Assembly (NCBI GenBank): GCA_002749535.1
Contig: MZZL01000404.1
Coordinates: 91,981-155,980, forward strand
Source: Apophysomyces variabilis
Lineage: Eukaryota; Mucoromycota; Mucoromycetes; Mucorales; Mucoraceae
DNA: 64,000 nt
Direction of reading: 5' to 3'
Below are positions 9,399-20,919 of the stretch, piece after piece (position 1 is the first letter of the stretch; each line of letters starts with the position of its first letter). A program made the position numbers and the translations under genes. The notes below the pieces were generated by a model. It was not told where the DNA came from. It did not search any database and saw only the letters and a program-made list of their open reading frames with translations.

Positions 9399-12300
9399 GT
9401 GAGATTCTCCCGCTTACTATAGGCCTATGGAATGCAAATGGCCTTCAACAGTCTGTCATTAACGATGTTCTTCACCACTCTTCCTCCTTTGACCTTTTAT
9501 TTATTACCGAAACGTGGCTTCTCTCTCCCTCCATCCTTCCCATCACTTGGCAGCAATTTCATTTATATGGACAACTGGTTGCTGGCAATTATCGTGGTTC
9601 TATGGGTATTTCCGCTCTTATTTCCCCTTCCTGTCCCCTTCCAGTATACCGTCTTTCCTCCCCTTCTAATTATGCCTTGATTCTCCAATTTGGTCCTCTT
9701 CGATTAATATGTCTTTACCTTCCCTCTTCTCTTGACAACACTGCTATTTCTTCTCTCATTAATTCTCTTCCCTTAACACCCAACACAATTATTTGCGGTG
9801 ATCTCAATGCCCGATTTGGTTCTTTAACTGGCGACACCCGTTCAAATTCCCATGCCCCTATTGTCCAAGAATGGTGCGAGACATATCAGCTCGAGATTCT
9901 CAACTGTTCTCTAGCCTACAAAGTTCCCACTCTCCTCTCCTTTCGTAATGGGGAATCAATTCAAAGTATTATTGACCTTTTTATTACTAACTGCCGCCCT
10001 TCTCTCATTAACCCCACTATATCTATTGAACTTGACCTTTCCCTAAATTCTGATCACAAACTAATGTCACTCTCTTTTACCTTAGACTCTGACATTGTTT
10101 CTTCTTCCCCTCCTCCCCCTCCCAGCTGACGCACTTGGCGCCTATCACGCCTATCGGAAGCAGATCCTTGCTCTCTCTATGTTTCTAATTTTTCTTCTTT
10201 TACTTCTTCCCTATCCACTGAAATTGCTACCTTTTTACGTCATACTACATCTAATCCTTCCCCCACCCTCCCTCTCCTTTCGATCCAGTCATCCATTGAT
10301 CAATTTGCCATGCAATTGAATCAAGCTATCATGATTCACTTGATTCCTCGGTTGGTTCTCGTCCTCCCCGCCCTGCCTCATGGAAAAAGTACTGGAATGC
10401 TGATATCCAAGCAGCTGCCGCCCGCCGAGACCAATGCTACCGTCGATGGCGTCGGGCCATTGGCATGGATAAAGTACTTTGGTGGAATCGCCATCAAGAC
10501 GCTGTGACTTCGTTCCGCTCCGCCATTAAAGCTGCCAAACGCGCATCATGGCATGCGTACTGCCATTCCCTCGAGGTGGATTTTGCGAAGGCGACATCCA
10601 AAACTAAGTCTCTCCGTCGCCGCCACAATAACCACCATACTTTCACCTATGCGGATGGTCCTCAATCTGCAGCTGAAACGATGTGTAACCACCTTGCTAG
10701 CGTTTATGCTGGATCACTCCTGCCGCCCACCCGTCCCCCATCGCTTTACCCGTCTCCGCTTCCTTCTTCTTTTCTTGAATGTCCTTTTAAGACAGATATT
10801 GTTGAATCCTGTCTTAAACGTCTCCCCAATCGCAAAGCACCAGGCATAGACCATCTGAAGGCTGAAATGCTAAAGCCATTATCAAAAGACTTATGCCCGC
10901 TCTTAGCAAATCTGTTCTCTCTCTGTTGGGCCTGGTCCTATGTTCCGCCTGCATGGCGTCATGCACAAGTTTTTCCTTTGTTCAAAAAGGGTGACCCCCA
11001 ATTACCATCTAACTACTGGCCAATTTCGCTTACTTCAGTCCTTCGCAAGCTTATGGAGCTTTGCCTTGCCATTCCCCTTTCTCTTTTTTCCCCGCCCTTG
11101 GATCTTGCTCAAGGAGGTTTCCGCCACCGTCGCAGTGCGTTGGATCAAGCCCTATGCCTCCATGAACTTATGCAAGACCATTTTCATCGTTATGGTTCTT
11201 ATCCTGTTGTTGCCTTCCTTGACATCAAAGCAGCATATGATACCGTTGACCGCCGCATCATTTGGAATGCTCTTGCACAGCACGGTGCCCCTCCTGCTCT
11301 TTTATCTTTATTGTCTCATTTGTTTGACGATGTGACCATCTCTGTCCTTCTGTCTAACCATTCTTCCCGCTCTTTTTCTCCCAGTACTGGTGTCCTTCAA
11401 GGTTCCGTACTGAGCCCCCATCTTTATTCTCTTTACATTAATTCTCTTCTGTCCCTTCTCCGTTCTCTTGCTCCCCCCTCTACAATTAGCGTTGTTCCTC
11501 CCCACTCTGATGACGATACTGATTCCTTACACTCCTTTTCTTCCTCCAATTCTTCTTCTTCTGTGGCCATCACGTCCCTTTTGTTTGCTGATGATGTTGC
11601 CATTTTCGGATCCTATCGTTCTGTTTACATGATGCTCACGCTGGCCCAGTCCCACTCCTTATCAGCTGGTTATCGTTGGAATCCGAGTAAATGTGCCGTC
11701 CTGAACCACCCTCCTGTTTCTGCCTCTGTGTCCGCGTTGGCCCTGTATGACCAAGAATTGCCTACCGTCGACGAATTTACCTATCTTGGTGTTCCATTTC
11801 AATATGATGGTATCAGCACGTCATCTCTCATTTCAAACCGTACCTCTTCCACCCTTCTTGCCATGTCCACTCTTCATTCTCTTGGTGCCAACAGAACTGG
11901 CTTTAGCCTTCTGTTGTCCGCCAAGTTATACTCCCAATTTATACACCCAAAATTCGAATATGGTCTTGCTGTCAGCAAGTTTACGCAATCAGATTTGCAA
12001 GCCCTTGAATGACTGCAAGATCGCTGCCTCCGCATGATCATTGGCGGGCATCCCTCCTCATCCACCACTGTGCTCAAGCATATGTGCAATCTCCCATCCA
12101 TGAAATTCCGCGCAGACTGTCTTATTACTAAGTATTGCCTTCGCGTAACGGACCTCCCTCCTGACGCTCTTCTCCCTCTCCTCCTCCAAGTCCTTCCTTC
12201 TTCTCAGTTAGACCACCTTCGTGAAAACACTTTGTTCCTTTCTCTGCCCTCCCCTGTCCCTTCGTCTCTTCCTTCCTTTTTGAAACGCTACCGTCAAGCC

Positions 12301-12753
12301 CAATTTGATCAATTTCTCTCTGCCTCTTCACAGGTATTGATCAAGGCCTGCTGCCCCACTCTGGGAATTGATCCAGTTCTCACAGTCCCTGCCACACGGG
12401 TTGAACGTAGCCGCCTCATCCGCTGGCGCATTGGCTGGCTGCCTGGCCGACCGAAGGAGTGTATATGTTGTCTTGACCGTACCTCCCGGCGTCACCTTCG
12501 CTCTTGTCCTGCCATTCCTCCTTCCCTTTGGGATAGTCTTCCTCCACCTCCGGTCCCTGGTGCGCACCCCATCGATGCTGCCATTAATGCCTTGCCACCC
12601 AAACCCGGTTCCCCTTGCCCACCTTTTTGGTCTGTCCTTCTGTCGATCCTTTACCACATTGAAGTCATTTGCAATCCTGATGGTGACTATCCTCCTGAAC
12701 CTGACCCCGGCTCTCTCTGGCTTTCCTCCCCGCTTTCTGGTACGGAACAGTGA
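9395..12753 (+). pseudogene. LINE ORF2: AP endonuclease, reverse transcriptase, zinc knuckle; broken
   Basis: The endonuclease domain shows LWNANGL, FITETWL, CGDLNARFG and NSDHKLM, the expected catalytic N, E, D/N and SDH motifs. The RT follows with NRKAPGIDHLKAEML, FPLFKKGDP, AFLDIKAAYDTVD, GVLQGSVLSPHLY and the active-site LLFADDVAIFG (about 11578-11610). The C-terminus has CICCLDRTSRRHLRSC, a CCHC motif typical of LINEs. Breaks are an in-frame TGA at 10127-10129, a 1-nt deletion near 10327, and an in-frame TGA at 12010-12012. Both TGA codons fit CGA-to-TGA changes (a CpG transition), the second restoring a likely LERLQDRC. The protein would otherwise be about 1,120 residues. Low divergence of the rest suggests recent inactivation. 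Confidence 0.88.
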
Positions 12754-13006
12754 CTTCATGGTCCTGCTGAGTTGCTCTCCCACACTGGCACAACCTTACC
12801 GCTGCAGTTGCTGGGTGGACCTCAGTAGCAGTGAGTCATTTAGTAGGACATGACCCTTTTTTCCTCTTTCCCTTTTCCTTTTTTTTTCTCTTTTTGTAGT
12901 CTCTCTGAGAATTTTTCCCATTGTTCCTCTTTTCGTCACCCTAAGTTAGCAAATAATGCCGCAATGGCACTTGCAATTAACTTGTAATAAAAACAAAATC
13001 TTTAAC

Positions 13007-13021
13007 CTGAGCTATGAGTCC
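13007..13021. repeat. Right target-site duplication of the LINE (tRNA-Cys remnant)
   Basis: This second copy of ctgagctatgagtcc follows the LINE A-rich tail. The DNA to its right (gagcacgcttgacacg...) is therefore the original 5' flank of the tRNA-Cys gene. Confidence 0.88.
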
Positions 13022-13981
13022 GAGCACGCTTGACACGATGTGTTGTCCCTTTTTTGGGCCGTACACAGGACCAACATCGACATCGAAATCACAGAAAATG
13101 TCTAGAGTATTTACGATGAACAAGATTTACGTACACAACAATTACACCGATGTAGTGCACCTAAGTTGGGTGCACTGAGAGGGGGTGCGCGAGCGGAAAA
13201 CGAAAACGACCGAACAATCTTGATGTTAACAATAGAGTGTATAAAACTGGGTGTAACACGTCGTGATAAATTACACACGACATCTGTCTCTCAAGTACAT
13301 CCATGGACCTTACCTATCGACACAATTTCGCCTTTTGTATTTTTTGTTATTGTCATTTTTCTATTAGTAGTCTTAATATGTCTTTGGCCTTAGGACAAAC
13401 TTAGTTTTCTTGAAGGCAATGGAAATAAATATAGTGGGATCCGATAAGAAAAACCACAGCGAATTCTACCACACCTTTTCTGCTCAATCGAACAAGTGGC
13501 ATTCTACGCTTAGTTTGCACTTATTCAGTTAGTTGTCTTTTTTTTATCTTCCCTTTGTAAACCTCTTTATTGTTGTTTCGCTTTAGCTGTTGTTGAGTTA
13601 TTGTTGTCATTGGATCATCGGACGATCATTGAAACAAGTAACTAGCAATAGGCTTATTGTGTCATATTTTGTATTGCCTTTTGAGATCCTATTTCATTGT
13701 ACCCTTCTGCCACCGCTTAGTATATCTATTTTATCGAGATCTTTTTCTTGTCTGTATACCTTTCCTAGTGTTTGTTCTGCTAACGTCTTTTATTATCCCT
13801 AACTTGTACTTCCAACCCCCATACAAACACCGCACGCATCATATCTGCCAAGGTTGTGTGAAAATTACCAGCCTTGCCAAATGGAGACGCTTTGCTGTGC
13901 ACTTAATGATCATCTGCGGGAGCAAAGGCATGCCATTAGCCGTTGTGATGACCTCCTAAAAACAAAAAAAAAAAAAAAAAA
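13022..13981. other. Intergenic; possible 5' end of a gene cut by the assembly gap
   Basis: The stretch holds an 8-bp perfect hairpin at 13154-13176 (agtgcacc / ggtgcact). Near its end, an ATG at 13881 opens a frame METLCCALNDHLREQRHAIS that runs about 30 codons into an A-run and then the gap. This could be a first exon, but no downstream coding partner is seen beyond the gap. Confidence 0.3.
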
Positions 13982-14120
13982 NNNNNNNNNNNNNNNNNNN
14001 NNNNNNNNNNNNNNNNNNNNNNNNNNNNNNNNNNNNNNNNNNNNNNNNNNNNNNNNNNNNNNNNNNNNNNNNNNNNNNNNNNNNNNNNNNNNNNNNNNNN
14101 NNNNNNNNNNNNNNNNNNNN
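13982..14120. other. Assembly gap (139 N)
   Basis: A run of 139 undetermined bases directly follows a 14-base A homopolymer. Confidence 1.
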
Positions 14121-16925
14121 CCTTTCCGATCCTCATTACTATACATCCTTAGCTTATCTTCCAACTCTATTCTGATCCAACCCTATTATTACTCAACACT
14201 TTTACCTCTATCTCTATCCAACAGTATCTCAATTCAACCTTATTTCATTTGAATTTTATTTTTTTATCCAACCTTATTTCTGATTTAACCTTCCGTTTTT
14301 ATCCAATTTTATTCTTAACTTCAACTTTCATTTTATTCAACCTTATTTGTATTCCTTTGTCTTTTTGTATTTTCAAACCAGTATAAATACCTCATTTTTT
14401 TTGTCAATAAAATGACAGGTTATTCGAAGTTTTTAATCTTTACAAAGCAGCCTTATACTCACATCTGCGCCTCCGTTGGTTATTAAGATACCATCGTTAA
14501 CCAGAATTTACTTTGATTATTTTATTTTACGATCTATTGAAAGATCTTGTCATTTCTCTTTTACTCATTTTTACGAACCATACTGACGATCTATTTGACA
14601 ATTCATTTAACGATCCAAATTATACCTTAGGTATTTCCCTTAATGAAATCTACTAACAAAACATTTTCTTTTGTTTTCTACTTAGAAATATAAAGCTCTT
14701 TGCTACCTTTATCTTTCTTTTTACAACTCACTTACGGTTTTGGTGTTTAACCGAAATACACACCTGGTGCTCACTTTTAAAAGACGATCAAGGATCTCTT
14801 TATTCACTTTACCGATCAACAACCCTTGTTACTGCTTAAAATAATCCACGCCTTTACACCGTATTGACTGCGGGGACAATCAAAGGTTGTGCCCGTATCT
14901 GAGATGGTGCCCCTAAGCAATATGCGATCTAATCTCTGGCCTGTTAGTAAAACGATGTTCCTATAACCCTAGTTTCTTTAAAGGGTCCGCTTATATTTTT
15001 TCCCTTCTGCTCATCATTAATGCTTTGTAATCGATCTCTTTTTATTGTAGTTAGCATTTTTTTCTTATTTTATCCATTTATTCTGATATGTTGTTCTTCT
15101 AGGATCAACTGATTATGCAAAAAATAAGGATAACTTCACTATTTAATAGAATGAAAAAACATGAAATAAAGGGCAGAATTAAAAGGTGAATTGTGTGCGT
15201 ATCTTGTGGTTGTTCTCAGAGATCTTTTTTTATTTTTTTATTTTTCTTTCTTTCTATTTAAAATATTCAAGTAGAAGTTGAGAAAATATGTATATGGATT
15301 GCAAGAGAAAAAGAGAACAGTAAAATACTGTGAGACTTTGGTATATCCTTTATTTAGAGTATAAGTTGCTCCCTTTTATATGTCTCAACTAGTAAAATTG
15401 GATTTAGAGCATCGAATGTAACTAAGCTTCATTTAATATCTTTGTTGATCACTTGCAAATATAATACTATTCTTATCATCCTTTGATATACTATTTTCTT
15501 ATCCTTCTATCTCTCTTACTCACATATTTTCTTTTACATTGAAAGTTTATATCTCATCTTATCATTCTTCTCTTTAAACGTTGGTATTTGTTTTCTTCTT
15601 ATTGTATTTCTGTACTCTCCTTACATGAAAACAAACACTATATGCAACATGTCTGTGCTGACCTTAATAATATAATGATCTATAATCACTCAGAATCTGA
15701 CGTTTTTCAATAATATTCTGTATAAAAAACCGAAAACACGCTTTCAAACATCCATAATACTACTGTAAAAACGTGCAGTAATCTTTTCTCAAAATTTAAT
15801 AACGTATCTAGATGTAAACAATTGCTTGAAACTTTATAAAGTAAAGATATTTATATTAAGTTTTGGTAAAGGCTATAAAATAAAAGGAAATTGAATGATA
15901 AAATAAGGATGTCAAGTAACCGAACAATATAATGAAGCTATTTCTGTCATGAGTAAATAGAAACAGTAAACATGCGAAAATAATAAAAGAAGTATCTCTT
16001 TTTGTTAGTAGTGTAAACTTTATGAAAGCATTTGAAACTTCAGATTATATACAAAATACTTCAACCACTGTTAACAAGTTGCTTATAGAATTCATTAACA
16101 TTGAGTTGACATGACCATTTCACAAGAGAAGTTTGGCATCTAACTGATAAGCTAATGACAGCATTAATAAGAAATGGCGATTATTCACATCTGTTTTGGC
16201 ACTCTTAGTCTGAGTTTTTTTCGTTTCTGACTTTTTACAAAACCATTGCATATTGCCGTTTCTTCTTTTCTTTTTTAGGTGAATACTAGAAGTTTTACAT
16301 AGCGATCAAATAGTCACTCCAACTTTATCTCTTTCGTCTTTATAAGGACTGATGTTTTTCTTAAAAAGAGAACGATCATAATAAGCACACAGCTACAGGT
16401 AAAACAAAGTAATGAACCATGGAACCGGTTTTCTGTCGCCCATTTAAGGAACGATGTTTCCGATCGATTCTTAATTCTGGCAAACTTTTCTTTCGTTTAA
16501 TTCGATTTCATCTGATCCATGTGTAAGATCGCTTTGCATGAAACCGTGCTCTGTTTTATTCTCACTGATAAGTTTCGTTAAGGCATTTTAAGATACCGGA
16601 TCTGTTTAAGCGAGTTGCGTTTTACAATACCTAAGTTTGGAAGTTATGGTAAGTTCGAAGAATGTAAGCGAGCATGGAGGCTTCTGTGACTGAACCAGAA
16701 AAGCTTTTGTAATAGCCGCAACTCTCTCTAGAGAAGGATAGCAAGGATGAAGATGAAGAAAGAAAAAGAGAAAACGGTGCAGTTTTCTTTTGGCTTTTTG
16801 AAAGAAGCTAGTCTAATTAGGGAGAGTTTATTAGGTTATACATATCTAAAGATTAGTATAGTTTTCTAATGCTGCGTAAGAAAAAAGAGAAAAAGAAACG
16901 GCGAATAAAGAGGGGTAGAACGGAA
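14121..16925. other. Long AT-rich intergenic region; LTR-like features near 14.2-14.45 kb
   Basis: No coding frame is supported across 2.8 kb. The first 300 bp repeat the phrase tatccaaccttattt loosely, and contain a TATA-like gtataaatacc (about 14381) followed by caataaaatgac (about 14405). That promoter-plus-polyadenylation pairing is what a solo LTR would show, but no TG...CA ends or target duplication were found. The rest is T-rich and featureless, perhaps partly the 3' UTR of the minus-strand gene that ends at 16926. Confidence 0.4.
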
Positions 16926-18475
16926 CTAGAGTCCAAAGAAGGCATTGTTACACATCATCTGTAGATCGTTTGCAAGATAGGTTAACGTGGATGGTAACAT
17001 CACTTCTGCAGCACCTTCGCAGATCGCATTCCTTGAATAGATTGGCAGCCCTAGATACATATAAGGAAAAGCGAAGGGAAGAAAAGATAGCGGGTTTTCA
17101 GAAATATTCTTTTTTCTTCTAATAGAAACGAAGTGATGGCAAATCTAAACTTACTCGTTTTTTCATTATCTATGAGACGACGACCGTCCAGTGTTGTTGA
17201 GGTGGAATACCGCTGATGACTAGCCAGGTCTTCATCCCTTTGCGTCCCATCTTTATCCATGTAGGATCTACGAAATATCCGCTTATACAGGCTAACTGAT
17301 TTGACTGTCTTCGTTATCTGTAGCACTGTATGTAGGACGCGTCTCATAGGTGAAATGGATCGGAATCCTGCAGGGTCCTCGAGATGTTTAAATCTTATTC
17401 CCTCTTGTAGGACGGGTGTAGAATAAGGCTGTCGTCCCATGATCGACTCATTGCAAGGAAGATAGGCCGCAATTGTATCGGCCGTACAGGATGTTGCGGA
17501 TGGTTGCTGTCCAGATGGCCATAACAAGGAAGAGCCAATCGGTGGTACTCCATGGGCCAGGGCTGCCATGCCTGTTCTTTCTGAAGTGGCGCGCGGAATT
17601 TGCAAAAGAGGTGGTGGCGATGGTGGCGAAGGAGCAGCAGCAGCAACTGCACATGTGGATGGATGTACTGAAGATGAACTTTCCACGGTGAAAGAGGGGT
17701 GTGCTGTGGCCATCGTGCTAGCAACCACGGTCTTCGAAGGGAGATGTTGCTGGTGTTCATGGACAGGAGCGGCACAGGTCGTACTAGTACTCGTGGTACT
17801 AGTAGCCATCGTAGTTGGAGCAGCTGCTGGTCTTCCGGGTACATTGATGGTGGTTGTCGTTGTCCCCAGGTGAGACGTCTCGTTGTATCGATGTCTGGAG
17901 CCGAGACTACTGCTACTTTCCGAGATGAGCACCGAAGCACCCGTAGTCGCCATTGTGTTTGGAGCAGCAGCATTGCGTAGAGCATGAAGAGAGGAAAGGT
18001 TGTTATCATGCGCTTTTCCGGATAGTACGTTCGCTGGATCCGGATCGGATGGCAAAGAAATCTCCGGCGCATGAGGATGCGTTGCAGCGGCTGGATGAAG
18101 CATGCCAGAAGAAGATGACGCAGCAAGGGATAAGCCAGTGCCTGTGGTTGCTTCGCTCGAGGCATTTGATTTTGCCGAAGTGCTTCTCGAAGGAATGTCC
18201 GAAGCTGTTACTGAATTTGTTTCGCGTGATATGGTGAAAGAAGGTGTCGATGCGGACCAAACTGTAACCTGACGTTCGCCACTCAAAAGATTGGAGCAAG
18301 AAGAAGAAGAGGCAAGCGTGAGTCGGTCGTTCGTCGTTTTATGATCATTCTCAGGCTTGTCATTGGCGGTATTCATTTGTTGCGCCTCTTGTCTCATTCT
18401 TTCTTTTAGCTTGAGACTAGCATTGCTTTCTAGCACTTGCTGTAGAAGCGGATTTTGTGGAGTATCCGTCGTCAT
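16926..18475 (-). CDS. Conserved-looking disordered protein, unknown function
   Basis: I do not recognise this protein. The model is complement(join(16926..17050, 17155..18475)), 481 residues. The intron has a GTAAGT donor and a TCTAG acceptor, and splicing it removes a hydrophobic read-through tail and adds a tidy end, YLANDLQMMCNNAFFGL. Residues 1-320 are rich in Ser, Thr, Ala and Pro and almost surely disordered, with a short charged helix early on (LKLKERMRQEAQQM). Residues about 350-480 look ordered and basic (FKHLEDPAGFRSISPMRRVL, then VSLYKRIFRRSY) and are the part to search. No signal peptide or membrane segment is evident. The gene is transcribed in the same direction as the downstream-numbered phosphatase gene, about 1 kb away. 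Confidence 0.7.
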
Positions 18476-19528
18476 TTCGCTAGGAATTGTAAAATAATAA
18501 TAACAAAAAGAAGAAAAATAAAGCGATATTTAAGCCTAAGTTTTCCAGTCTATTCTTCGGAAAAAACAGAGAAGGCCTTGATGTTTACAATCTGAGACAA
18601 AAGAAAACAGCGGGAAACAAGACAACCAAAAAAGCAACATACATTTCCTAAGGATGCATTCAAAAGTTGTCACCTGGCTCACACATTCGGAAAGCTTTGA
18701 TCAATTCCGCAACAAAACAAAAGAAGGAGAAAGAGAACTTGAACCACCATAGGCGATATTCACTTTTTTCTTTTTCCTATCGGTCTGTGGTTTGATCGTA
18801 AATTTGTTATTATTGCTTACCGTAGATGCCCGTTGCAGACAAACCTGACATTTCCTGAATCCCGGAACTTTTTTTTTTGGCTTATGTCGATAAGAGATTT
18901 GGCCACACAGCTTTCTTCCCCTTGACCTCTTTAGACCTACAAAATGTTTCTCATTGAATCAAGAGACCCCGTCTTGGGATGCGGGTTTCTAGGAGTGTTG
19001 AAGCGAGGTGTGAGATTTTCACAGGAAAGACAAAACCAAAATATATATGCCTGAGAAAGGAATGATCCAGAAGTCGGGTTGCATTCAAACAGCAAAAGCT
19101 AAACCAGCAAAAGCGAAACGAAAAACAAAGTAAAAGAAACAAAATGAAACATATTAGCCTCGTTCGGCAAAAGCAACCCTGTCCTGTCCCAGTGACATGA
19201 CGTCGATGCAATAACAATGTCCTTTTGCAACTCGTTCTGCTTTCGTAATTTGAGGCTGCAGGGAAGCATGCGCTGGACAGTTGCTCGAAATGTAACGACA
19301 GTGGTAGATACATGTTATTGAAACAAACCGACTGTCGTTATGATTTTCTCTCTCGTTATCTTAGGAATAACAAAGATCTGCTTCGAAATGGATCGTTTTG
19401 GTTATCATTTTACGTACACAATGGAAGAAAAAAGAGTGATTTGTCAATGCAAATGTTAAAGGACAATTGATATTCATCTACTCTTTTCCATAGAGTTCTT
19501 TAAAATATATATACAAAAAGAAAACAAA
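18476..19528. other. Intergenic between two minus-strand genes
   Basis: No supported gene is seen. The part next to 18475 is the likely promoter and 5' UTR of the disordered-protein gene, and the part next to 19529 is the likely 3' UTR of the phosphatase gene. The one longer open frame (18951-19313, minus) has no recognisable features and low-complexity hydrophobic content. Confidence 0.5.
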
Positions 19529-20919
19529 CTATGCTTGCTTTTCGGGAATCTTCTTCCCTTGCACTCCTCGGACTAAAGTAACAATACATGTGATATCATC
19601 AACCTTACCACCCCTATAGTTACTTCCATGCGCCCGCGCATCTCGCGCCCAAGGACTTAATCTTTTTGGATCCAGGCTCATTCGTCGTGCTGTATCTGTT
19701 AGTGTTTTCGCCAATCCCCGAACAGCAGCGACAACTTCATCGTCGGTCGGCTCTACAAGGTTTTCCATCGCAGCATTAACCAAAGCTAACGTCTCATGTG
19801 GATAGACGTTATCGAAATAGCCATCGGTAGCTAATATGATTAAGTCGCCTTCTTTTAAAAAGAAGGATTTTTGATCTCCATCCTTGGGTGTATCCGTAAC
19901 AAAACTTTCGCGATTGGGATAGGTATCCGGCACAACCGTCAATTGGTACCTTAACATAACATTTTCCCCATCATTAGATATTAGAATCGTTCCTTTCCAT
20001 TCTTTCTGTCCATTCATTGTTTTTCTACTTACGGGCAGTTGAAATAATGCTAGGAATAAATAACAGTGAATACATGTTGTTTTCTACAGAAAACGGTTTT
20101 CTCTTAGGAAATACCTGTTGACTCGGACTTTCATAGACAATCTTTTCGTCGCGGATCAGAAGGAAGGCACTGTCTCCAAGGTTGCAGGTAGTCATCTTTC
20201 CTGAACGCTTGCAAAGATTAAGTATACATGCTGTGCTGCTTCCAGCAGGGACTTTGCCACTCTTGCGTAGTTGAGTAAACGCGGCATCCAAGATATGATG
20301 TGCATCCACAGTATTTTCATCCTTTGCTACTAAAGCTGCGTTGTTCATCAATGTCCATGAGAAAAGAGCTATGCAGAGAGATAAGACAAAGAAATAGGAT
20401 CATTAACTTTCTGGATTGTGCGTTCCACTATCCTGTTGTTCTAAACTTCTTACCTGGATCAACTCCCACTTCGGACCAACCGCCTACCCCATCTGCCACG
20501 CCCAAAGCTAGGCCCGTTGGTGTAAAGGTATGGAAAAAGGCATCTTCTCCAGCGTCCACTTTACCCACTTTACTCTGTTTCCAATAAGGGATACGACTTT
20601 CATGCTGACGTTGTTTTGCGTTTCTATTCTTAGGATGCCAGGCTGCATAGGCTATAAAATGGAAGCTATCGGGCTGCGGTTCATTCTCGGTCGTGGTTGG
20701 TTTTGTATCCTGAGAAAGTAAACCTTGTGCTGTCGGGAAAGAGGGAATACTGTCTAACAATGTATGTGATTGGTATTGTTGTGTTTGTGTATGGAATTGA
20801 AAGATGCGATTCAGTCCCATGGCCGGACGCAAGACAAGCGGTGTCAATGCGGATCGAGAAGGCCCCACGTGGAGCAGCTGGGAGAGCATGGCCAAACGGT
20901 AAAGATACTGCCGTGTCAT
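19529..20919 (-). CDS. PP2C-type Ser/Thr phosphatase, PTC7 family
   Basis: PTC7-type phosphatases are metal-dependent PP2C enzymes, usually mitochondrial; yeast Ptc7 acts on coenzyme Q biosynthesis. The model is complement(join(19529..19949, 20033..20049, 20115..20368, 20454..20919)), 385 residues. Motifs in order are GEDAFF, ADGVGGWSEVGVD, GSSTACIL, NLGDSAFLLI, ESPSQQHYFNCPYQL, LATDGYFDNV and GKVDDITCIVT; the Asp residues bind the metals. The 17-nt exon 3 encodes HYFNCP and is needed to rebuild the family signature QQHxFNxPYQL. The first 60 residues are rich in Arg, Ser and hydrophobics with few acids, as in a mitochondrial targeting peptide. All splice phases close. It lies divergent to the transporter at 21753. 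Confidence 0.93.

Larger units (their letters stand above)
8151..13006 (+). mobile_element. Two-ORF non-LTR retrotransposon (LINE) inserted at a tRNA-Cys gene
   Basis: This 4,856-bp element has a 339-bp CT-rich 5' UTR, ORF1 (8490-9398), ORF2 (9395-12753) with AP-type endonuclease, reverse transcriptase and a C-terminal CCHC motif, and a 250-bp 3' UTR ending in an A-rich tail (taataaaaacaaaatctttaac). It is bounded by a 15-bp duplication, ctgagctatgagtcc. It is transcribed away from the tRNA (head to head). It appears full length but carries two in-frame TGA codons and one frameshift in ORF2, so this copy is probably inactive unless rescued in trans. LINEs of this general build are common in Mucoromycota (for example Grem-LINE1 in Mucor); membership in that clade is not tested here. 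Confidence 0.9.

Noticed and set aside
10095..10507. Small proteins between the two halves of LINE ORF2
   Set aside because: They are frame fragments produced by the TGA at 10127 and the deletion near 10327 within one ancestral ORF2.
17395..18165. Long minus-strand frame (256 codons) overlapping the gene at 16926-18475
   Set aside because: It is an out-of-frame shadow of the Ser/Thr-rich gene; only the main frame ends in a usable GTAAGT intron and a sensible C-terminus.
19529..20017. Separate gene starting MNGQKEWKG in the phosphatase 3' half
   Set aside because: The first 23 codons are intron; splicing at 20032/19949 through the 17-nt exon rebuilds the PP2C signature.
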